Source of the DNA: Phallusia mammillata | Taxonomy: Eukaryota; Chordata; Ascidiacea; Phlebobranchia; Ascidiidae | Direction of reading: 5' to 3' | DNA length: 64,000 nucleotides | NCBI GenBank assembly: GCA_003260075.1 | Contig: QLIY01000842.1 | Span: 1 to 64,000, forward strand | Part shown: positions 58,501 to 64,000 of the stretch, one piece after another | Position numbering within the stretch: the first letter of the stretch is position 1 | Layout of the letters: the number at the start of each line of letters is the position of its first letter | Translations under genes and position numbers: made by a program | The notes under the pieces: model-generated | Databases searched by the model: none | Told to the model about the DNA's origin: nothing | The model's input: the letters and a program-made list of their open reading frames with translations, nothing else

Positions 58501-58840
58501 TGTTTCACTAGGTCAGAACAATTTTGCTTAAGTAGTTTGTTTAGAGAAAAACAGGGGCCGGGTTGTCAAAAGAAAAACATTAATTTTCTACTTTAATATC
58601 ACGTCTTAGGCCGCTTTTCGTAACCAACGAGATTAGAGCTAGGTGCGATTGTGAATAAACTCTACACTTGGTCATCTCCTATTGTAATGCTAATGGGCTA
58701 ATACAGAATATGTGAAACTAAACAACCTTGTATTTTTTCAGCATTTTGTCCCCGTTGTGCAAACACCGACTTCCGGGAAGAAAAAATCCGAAATTATCGG
58801 GAACGGTTCCGCATTTTCCGCTTATTCCGCACATCCGTAA
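43563..58840 (+). CDS. TROAP: Tastin (TROAP) homologue, 18-exon gene
   Basis: Exons: 43563-43645, 44223-44296, 44756-44956, 45381-45457, 45902-46034, 47199-47357, 47477-47544, 48212-48323, 48696-48745, 48981-49146, 50163-50798, 50864-50915, 51570-51732, 53783-55224, 56176-56275, 56594-56689, 57133-57208, 58742-58840. All are GT-AG. Counting one copy of the duplicated parts, phases close into about 1172 codons (1134 if a 38-codon in-frame repeat is also collapsed). Identity rests on motifs in the order of vertebrate TROAP: ADPNSLANIL, RPSLCRRVPIV, APRPA, LAVHLFEDS, and a C-terminal block LLDEEVALLTCRI..DPVATSL....HFVPV. Vertebrate tastin associates with microtubules and centrosomes and is needed for bipolar spindles. 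The protein is basic, Ser/Pro/Lys-rich and mostly disordered with one coiled coil, and is longer than human tastin (about 780 aa). Confidence 0.8.
45381..47544 (+). CDS. TROAP: TROAP homologue exons 4-7: conserved N-terminal motifs
   Basis: 45381-45457 (FEFKADPNSLANILNNEP), 45902-46034 (RPSLCRRVPIVRNS.. GPGRILSHKK), 47199-47357 (APRPAASKAQQ.. SRHSLYSVVKG) and 47477-47544 (RKTGKQSKIVNTLQPLPFKS). The order D-P-x-x-L-A-x-I-L, then PSL-x-x-RV, then APR matches vertebrate TROAP. The intron 46035-47198 holds a foldback element and a MITE. Confidence 0.75.
46082..46603. mobile_element. Large foldback (inverted repeat) element, split by a G run
   Basis: Left arm from GGCATAGTATCAAGTC, through AGAGCTCTTCTGGCAAATG and TTTATTCCGACGTTTCGACG, to about 46225; the right arm mirrors it, from about 46320 to the end. 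The right terminus occurs twice, before and after a 76-base G run (46456-46531). Collapsed, it is about 385 bp and nearly self-complementary outside a short centre. It differs in sequence from the 13.4 kb foldback family. Confidence 0.65.
46456..46531. repeat. Long G homopolymer (76 nt), probable assembly artefact
   Basis: Pure G run, the first long run of G type after about 44 kb of C-type runs. It sits within a foldback element and is flanked by duplicated text. Confidence 0.75.
46660..46823. mobile_element. hAT-type MITE (164 bp)
   Basis: CAGTGCTTCTCAAC at the left and GTTGCACACCCCTG at the right. The interior (GGCGGTACATTTGAAATCAA, TCTCTACGGGCCGCACAAC) is shared with the right half of the element at 47866-48179. 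No clean target duplication. Confidence 0.6.
47866..48179. mobile_element. hAT-type MITE with perfect 8-bp target duplication
   Basis: Ends CAGGGGTGGGCAACCT and AGGTTGCCCACCCCTG form a perfect inverted pair. GTTTAATA occurs directly on both sides (47858-47865 and 48180-48187). It lies 32 bp before the acceptor of the exon at 48212, so it is a recent, clean insertion close to a splice site. Confidence 0.92.
48212..49146 (+). CDS. TROAP: TROAP homologue exons 8-10
   Basis: 48212-48323 (AQRILSRKNEVRISASPA.. TSTPPPQRVLST), 48696-48745 (KRKPLIRWADENDKIVQ) and 48981-49146 (DKLAVHLFEDSPSSPKVV.. LPKTPVSILKSRKHTK). LAVHLFEDS corresponds to the VAVRLFD motif of human tastin. SP/TP sites (DSPSSP, SLTPPV, KTPVS) are potential mitotic kinase targets; this is inference. 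Confidence 0.78.
50163..50798 (+). CDS. TROAP: TROAP homologue exon 11, with an assembly duplication inside
   Basis: It starts E-DDCTIEIISPHL and ends SEPPKK. A Lys/Gln-rich part (VTQQKQ.KDQ..SKTTSQQNH) occurs twice, 134 bp apart, around a 10-base G run at about 50411; the run shifts the frame. Removing one 134 bp copy gives 502 nt and restores the phase needed at both ends. The downstream part (KVLNLMTKQISTVKRR, then IYQQMALQLKGVETIAEEV) looks helical. Confidence 0.75.
51570..51732 (+). CDS. TROAP: TROAP homologue exon 13: coiled coil
   Basis: Follows the small exon 50864-50915 in phase 0 (..PQHEP|VNKLL). It encodes NMNKLQQSFEETNKSLDELA and HREMHQLQLDKEKLRALRLQ, a clear heptad-type coiled coil, about aa 560-613. 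It is a candidate for dimerisation. A near-identical copy with the same boundaries is at 52598-52760. Confidence 0.8.
52598..52760 (+). CDS. Second copy of the coiled-coil exon (likely allelic duplicate)
   Basis: Same 163 bp length and splice sites as 51570-51732, with one residue change seen (RALRLQ to QALRLQ). The flanking introns are also duplicated in diverged form, with short G runs between. 163 bp is not a multiple of three, so using both copies in one transcript would break the frame; only one can be used. Confidence 0.7.
53394..53497 (+). pseudogene. Truncated duplicate of the start of TROAP homologue exon 14
   Basis: Begins with the same CAAAATTGAGAAAGG behind TTGTTTTGCAG as 53783 and stops in a short G run at about 53498. 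Small differences from 53783 are allelic in scale (for example AAATTTTCGGAAC versus AACTTCAGAAAC). An unmerged contig end is the likeliest explanation. Confidence 0.65.
53783..55224 (+). CDS. TROAP: TROAP homologue exon 14: large disordered exon
   Basis: The largest exon (1442 bp as assembled, 1308 after removing one 134 bp copy around a G run at about 54012, which restores frame). The product is Ser/Thr/Asn/Lys-rich and apparently unstructured. A second repeat, 114 bp or 38 codons (LCSKQTSHQPLFDKT occurs twice), spans a G run at about 54560 and stays in frame. The donor is CCAG|GTGGGT. Part of the length excess over vertebrate tastin lies here. Confidence 0.78.
56176..58840 (+). CDS. TROAP: TROAP homologue exons 15-18: conserved C-terminal block
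   Basis: 56176-56275 (PLQLYQIQTPKAFRDLRSKY), 56594-56689 (FAQALLDEEVALLTCRIV), 57133-57208 (PPSSVVCAKKTVDPVATSLD) and 58742-58840 (HFVPVVQTPTSGKKK, stop TAA at 58838-58840). The series L-D-E/D-E, then C-R, PP/PS, V-C, P-V-A-T-L, F-x-PV matches the C-terminus of human tastin in order and spacing. This is the strongest support for the assignment. Confidence 0.85.
57614..57689 (+). CDS. Second copy of TROAP homologue exon 17 (likely allelic duplicate)
   Basis: Same 76 bp and splice sites as 57133-57208, 481 bp downstream, with single-base differences; flanking introns are duplicated around a short G run at about 57315. Since 76 is not a multiple of three, only one copy can be spliced in. Confidence 0.7.
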
Positions 58841-59180
58841 AATTTCGACCTTTTTCCGTTTTACACATTTTATCGGATTTTAGTGTGGAGAGTATATCAC
58901 TTTTGCTTCTACCATTCCGCTGTCATTACTGCTGTTAATACATTACAACACTACTAATTGTGTTTTCGTGTTTCACAAATTGTGTAAAAATGGGCTATTA
59001 GGGCTGGGCTGACGTTCCATAATAATAATAACAATAAGATCAACCTAAACAGCCAGTTCTTTTTGTTAATGTTAGTCGAACCCCATCACAGTCTCAATCT
59101 GTTAATTCAAATAACTGCGCCTTTTACGCCACCTATCGGTATTTATCAAGCCGTTTCTAGTGTGAGTTCTTGTATTAGTG
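58841..59180. other. 3' flank of the TROAP homologue
   Basis: AT-rich, no coding signal. No AATAAA close to the stop; the first near match (AATAAAA at about 59218) lies in sequence repeated at 59.5 and 60.4 kb, so the 3' end is uncertain. Confidence 0.4.
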
Positions 59181-61155
59181 GCTCTACTCTTATTTTTGCT
59201 ACAGGTTTGGTTTTATAATAAAACAACATTAAAACCGAAAAACTTAGTATTTATACACTGAAATAAATGTGCTGTTTACGCCATTTAACGGGATTTTGCA
59301 ACCGGTGGTGATTTAAGTTCCGACGTTGGAAGCTGGAGCCGAGCTATGAGTATAATAGAAATTTTCCAGAGAGAGAGTAACACACGTCGCAACGAGTTAT
59401 CACAATATTACAGTAATTCCCAACCCGGAGTTGTAAACTGGCCTGAAATTGGAGCCCGAATGTTTTTCGAGAAGCCCGGGGGGGGGGGATTAGTGGCTCT
59501 ACTCTTATTTTTGCCACAGGTTTGGTTTTATAATAAAACAACATTAAAACCGAAAGACTTAGTATTTATACACTGAAATAAATGTGCTGTTTACGCCATT
59601 TAACGGGGGGGGGGTTTCCGCCCGAATATTTGATTGACAGGCCTAAGCCCGAGGAAAAATCAAGACAACAAAATAAAATTGGTTTTGAACAGATCGTATT
59701 GTTTGACATTAGATCAGGTCCAGCAACTGGCTACTTTGGTATTCAAATTTATTCAAAAAAATACTGACACAGAGTGCAAAGTGAGGCCCCAATCAAACCT
59801 AAGAAACATAAACCCTAACCCTAAGGGGGACAAAATTTTGACTCGATTTTCGGGGCTCAAAAAATTGAAGAAAAATCCGGTTTTCGGTGGGGGGGGGGGG
59901 AGGGACAAAATTTTGACTCGATTTTCGGGGCTCAAAAAATTAAAGAAAAATCCGGTTTTCGGTGGGGGGGGGGGGACGACTCGGAATGATTTTATCCGTA
60001 TCAAATAAACTTTCCCTGTGACTTCTGTTTAGCATAGTAACTCACACGACCGTTTGATTTGGTACAGGCGCAACCAATTTTGCGATTTGTATACTTGATT
60101 GCCGTTTTGGGCTTTGCTTAACATAAAAAACACGACATAGTGAAATGGTTAGTGATAATGAGCCACAAACACAATTTTAAGGGTTTTCTGAAGTACAGCA
60201 AAACGCCGAACTATTGCAGTTACGTTAGATTGAAAATGTGTGATGAACACAATCAACACATTCTGATAGTTAAACTTCTTGTGTGCGCGTGTAAAGGGGT
60301 CGCGTGGTGTTAGAAAATCTCTAAAGGGGGTCGCATAGTAAAAAAGGTTGAGAACCACTGTNGTGAGTTCTTGTATTAGTGGCTCTACTCTTATTTTTGC
60401 TACAGGTTTGGTTTTATAATAAAACAACATTAAAACCGAAAAACTTAGTATTTATACACTGAAATAAATGTGCTGTTTACGCCATTTAACGGGATTTTGC
60501 AACCGGTGGTGATTTAAGTTCCGACGTTGGAAGCTGGAGCCGAGCTATGAGTGTAATAGAAATTTTCCAGAGAGAGAGTAACACACGTCGCAACGAGTTA
60601 TCATAATATTACAGTAATTCCCAAACCTGACTTGTAAACTGGCCTGAAATTGGAGCCCGAATGTTTTTCGAGAAGCCCGTTTCGGCCCGAATATTTGATT
60701 GACAGGCCTAAGCCCGAGGAAAAACCAAGACAACAAAATAAAATTGGTTTTGAACAGATCGTATTGTTTGACATTAATTCAGGTCCAGCAACTGGCTACT
60801 TTGGTATTTAAATTTATTCAAAAAAATACTGACACAGAGTGCAAAGTGAGGCCCCAATCAAACCTAAGAAACATAAACCCTAACCCTAAGAGGGACAACA
60901 TTTTGACTCGATTTTCGGGGCTCAAAAATTGAAGAAAAATCCGGTTTTCGGTGGCTTTTCGCCGGAATATTCCAGTTCCAAACTGGTTTTGACCGGTTTC
61001 TGCCTCCTACCGAACCTCCAAACCGGTTTAAACCGGAATCGGAGAGACAAAATTTTGACCCGATTTTTGAAAAACCCTAAGGCTATGGCCTTTCCGTTTT
61101 TTCGATTTTCGGGGCTCAAAAAATTGAAGAAAAATCCGGTTTTCGGTGGCTTTTC
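59181..61155 (+). repeat. Repeated segment with a possible short exon, gene unknown
   Basis: Text at about 59169-59470 recurs at about 60363-60680, and pieces also at 59488-59605 and 59616-59890; short G runs and an N at 60362 mark the joins. Each full copy holds ATG-initiated coding-like text (MSIIEIFQRESN.., then VNWPEIGARMFFEKP) and then, after TTGATTGACAG, a stretch open in two frames (in one, SYCLTLDQVQQLATLVFKFI). This could be the start of a further + strand gene continuing into the N gap, or a repeat. I do not recognise a family. The tail (GTTTTCGGTGGCTTTTC, ACCGGTTT motifs, two CCCTAA) is repetitive. Confidence 0.35.
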
Positions 61156-61527
61156 NNNNNNNNNNNNNNNNNNNNNNNNNNNNNNNNNNNNNNNNNNNNN
61201 NNNNNNNNNNNNNNNNNNNNNNNNNNNNNNNNNNNNNNNNNNNNNNNNNNNNNNNNNNNNNNNNNNNNNNNNNNNNNNNNNNNNNNNNNNNNNNNNNNNN
61301 NNNNNNNNNNNNNNNNNNNNNNNNNNNNNNNNNNNNNNNNNNNNNNNNNNNNNNNNNNNNNNNNNNNNNNNNNNNNNNNNNNNNNNNNNNNNNNNNNNNN
61401 NNNNNNNNNNNNNNNNNNNNNNNNNNNNNNNNNNNNNNNNNNNNNNNNNNNNNNNNNNNNNNNNNNNNNNNNNNNNNNNNNNNNNNNNNNNNNNNNNNNN
61501 NNNNNNNNNNNNNNNNNNNNNNNNNNN
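61156..61527. other. Assembly gap (372 N)
   Basis: Unknown sequence. Text after the gap (about 61672-61765) repeats text before it (about 60912-61010), so the gap lies in repetitive DNA. Confidence 0.99.
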
Positions 61528-63300
61528 CGTTCAGTCAATTTTGTTTTGGTGTTTTGCCATTAGTTAACGACGAGTACCTAAATGTACTTGTGTGACGTCA
61601 TTAATTAAGTATGTGCGTTACGTAACACTTGCGAGGTGGTTTAGTCTGCTAATTTCTTAAATATTTGCACCCGGGGCTCAAAAATTGAAGAAAAATCCAG
61701 TTTTCGGTGGCTTTTCCCTGGAATATTCCAGTTTCAAACTGGTTTTGACCGGTTTCTGCCTCCTGCCATATCGCTTTTTTATTTTACTCTTACCTTGAAT
61801 CTGTTGTTATGTTTTGAATATTTTTCCTTTCCTTGTTTCAATTGTGTTTCGGGGGGGGGGGAAAAAAACCTAAGGCTAAGACCGGTTTCTGCCTCCTACC
61901 ATATCGCTTTTTTTTATTTTACTCTTACCTTGAATCGGTTGTTATGTTTTGAATATTTTTCCTTTCCTTGTTTCAATTGTGTTTCTTGTCACAAGTTTGA
62001 GCTTCCGCTTATGTGATCCCGCCTCACAATAATAAGATCACAATATTCTTCAAACACTTGCTTTCCTGTTTATACTTGTGCTTAAATACGCTTTACCCTT
62101 TCACACCTCTTGTGATGACATTTGACCACTAGTAACCCGATCCAGTAACAAATCACTACATCCAGTGGTCACTTCATTTTTTGCATTCTTTTTTAAACCA
62201 AAGCGCTATTACAATACAAATACGTCTTGCTTGGTAAATAGGTATACCAAGAATATGTGTAATTAATGGCGTAACTTAGGAATGATATAGCATCACCAGC
62301 ATTATAAACTTACAAGGAACCAAAAGAAAGTTTTAAGTATTTAAGACCTTAACACCACAAATATGGGCACAAAATGCATGTTACTAATTGAAATTGGACA
62401 CTCAGAAAAACAAAAAAAATCAGCCCTATACACAATAATTATTTATAATTCCCGATTGCACAACGTCTCTGCAGGGCAAACCGTAACACCATTTCATTTT
62501 CAGCTATTTAAATTGTTTGTTTTAAAACAAAATAAGACAAGCGAAACCGAACGAAACTTAGTTAGTCGGAAATGTAGGGACTTTAAGTCATTAGGAAGCG
62601 CATACAAAATTCTTTGAAGCTTTTACACAACATAATAAAGTTTTTAGTGGAAACGAGATTATCAAAATAAAAATGATGGATTTATTGTACTTGTCGAGTT
62701 AACACCCTTTTTTGCAACTGTAATGTTATATTTGTCGAACTTTGATACTAGAAAAACACAAAAATGATTGTTTATTATTATTAAAAGAAAAAGATTGCAC
62801 GCATGTCCTACAGTTTAAAGTTCATAATTGCTTACGTCATTAGCAGCAATAACTGCTATCAATTAACACCAACCAAAAAATGTAATCTTTTCTGCGAAAC
62901 AGTAAAACAGGCAATGATCAAGAGCGCAACATAAAACAATGCAACTGAAATAGAAACACAAATATAAAATACCATCGAAGGTATGAAAACACTAACCAGA
63001 TATTCACAAGTAAAGCATTATGACGTTTCAATACCACATTGTGTAATTTTGAAAGCTGAAATAAAACTCGGCAAAAACAAAACAAAAATTAACACAATTT
63101 TGGCACATAACTCAACAACATCGTGTCACTGCCCTTGCCCTCAAGAGTCCTCCCGGGGGGGGGGTAAAAACAAAACAAAAATTAACACAATTTTGGCACA
63201 AAAGGGGACAGTGACGTTTAAAGCGTATAACTCAACAACATCGTGTCACTGCCCTTGCCCTCAAGAGTCCTCCCGCAAGGACCCAAATGTTTTACGCAAA
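61528..63300. other. Non-coding region with duplicated contig ends
   Basis: A segment of about 110 bp (about 61745-61850) recurs at about 61880-61985 around a short G run, and about 63070-63153 recurs at about 63165-63275 around another. I see no convincing exon; the open frames here have no recognisable motifs. Confidence 0.45.
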
Positions 63301-64000
63301 CGCAGGTCTGGGAAAAAAATTAACACCAGTTTGCGCCCTACTAGGGTGGATCACTAAACTTTTCGGGCTATATGCAAAGCCGGTCTCCTCTGGTCCACGA
63401 GCCTGGGCGTTCATTGGAAATAGCGGTGTCCGGTACTCGGTCACGTCTACACCGCGGCCAATGCGATGCGGTGGAGGCCATGCCCGGGCCGTGTTTCTAT
63501 GCGCACCTTATTTTAGCTAAAGCCATTTAGCAACGCGCCACACCTAGCTAGAAAACGATCTAAGCTAAGACCCTATGTGGCGCGCGAATCCCAAACGTAC
63601 CCCACCTATGTTACCTAACCTAACCTTAGTTAACGAGTGCTACTCTAGTTGTAGCCATGGCAGACTTCCTTTACGGGTCCTCCTCGGCAAAGAATAGGTC
63701 ACTCACCCTATAGCGCCAGTTAACCTAAGTTAGGCCTAACAGTTCTGCAAACCCGGTTGGCCCACGACAGACTCCTATGTTTACATACAAGTAAATATTT
63801 GAAGTTAAGACTGCTGGTTGCTGTTCTCTGAATGCCGGACTTCAACGAAGAACGTTAGTCGATGAAGTGGTTAAAAATCTGTCAACAAAAATACCACATA
63901 TTAAACTAACCCTACAGATTCAGATAAAAAGAAACTGTAATTTTAGAATCAACAAAACGTGTGGGTTTGCAACCAAGGCCTACATTTCTGCAGTCAAGTT
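63300..64000. other. GC-richer unclassified stretch at the right edge
   Basis: CpG-containing text such as ACACCGCGGCCAATGCGATG and TGGCGCGCGAATCCC, with several CCTAACCTAACCTTAG-like tracts, differs in composition from its neighbours. It may be a repeat or transposon edge. No open frame resembles a known protein and I cannot name it. Confidence 0.3.

Noticed and set aside
60870-60900. CCCTAACCCTAA as a telomere or interstitial telomeric repeat
   Set aside because: Only two units, also present in the neighbouring copy at about 59810; part of a local repeat rather than a telomeric tract.
62363-62617. 84-codon + strand open frame
   Set aside because: No recognisable motif, splice context or codon pattern distinguishing it from AT-rich background.

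Overview
The window reads as AT-rich, intron-rich metazoan DNA. The best guess is a solitary ascidian (Ciona or a close relative). The evidence is two animal-only gene families, short exons with GT-AG introns, many small hAT-type MITEs, strong apparent heterozygosity, and a miR-153 variant inside the gene that hosts miR-153 in vertebrates. The species call is inference; the gene families and the microRNA are read from the sequence.

Layout. (1) 1-8 kb: two exons of a fibronectin type III protein (+, 1071-1465), one first exon of a possible claudin/PMP22-type tetraspan protein (-, 4344-4527), MITEs and a CRE-rich degenerate repeat. (2) 8.4-40.0 kb: a complete 21-exon gene (+) for an IA-2/phogrin (PTPRN/PTPRN2) homologue, a transmembrane pseudophosphatase of dense-core secretory vesicles; exon phases close into 749 codons plus a stop. 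A 10 kb intron (19.6-29.8 kb) carries several CpG-rich islands. The 3.5 kb intron inside the phosphatase domain carries a miR-153 hairpin (36979-37052) and a ~156 bp tandem repeat. (3) 40-43.5 kb: intergenic, with nested MITEs. (4) 43.6-58.8 kb: an 18-exon gene (+) that I identify as a tastin (TROAP) homologue, a mitotic spindle/centrosome protein, from its C-terminal block and several N-terminal motifs. (5) 59-64 kb: repeats, a 372-base N gap and no gene I can name.

The assembly is damaged in a systematic way. There are nine G or C homopolymers of 35-98 bases and about 35 of 8-14 bases, and most short ones sit between two near-identical copies of the same sequence. All runs are G at ~0.7 kb, C from ~2 to ~38 kb, and G from ~46 kb to the end. 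This looks like unmerged allelic contig ends joined through dark-cycle poly-G from two-colour sequencing, with the run type marking contig orientation. As a result several exons appear two or three times (15.3/15.9 kb; 51.6/52.6 kb; 53.4/53.8 kb; 57.1/57.6 kb) and two reading frames in the TROAP gene break at the runs; they close again if one copy is counted.

The two main genes lie head to tail on the + strand about 3.5 kb apart. I see no functional link between them: one belongs to neuroendocrine secretion (with miR-153, a neuronal microRNA, as intronic cargo), the other to cell division.
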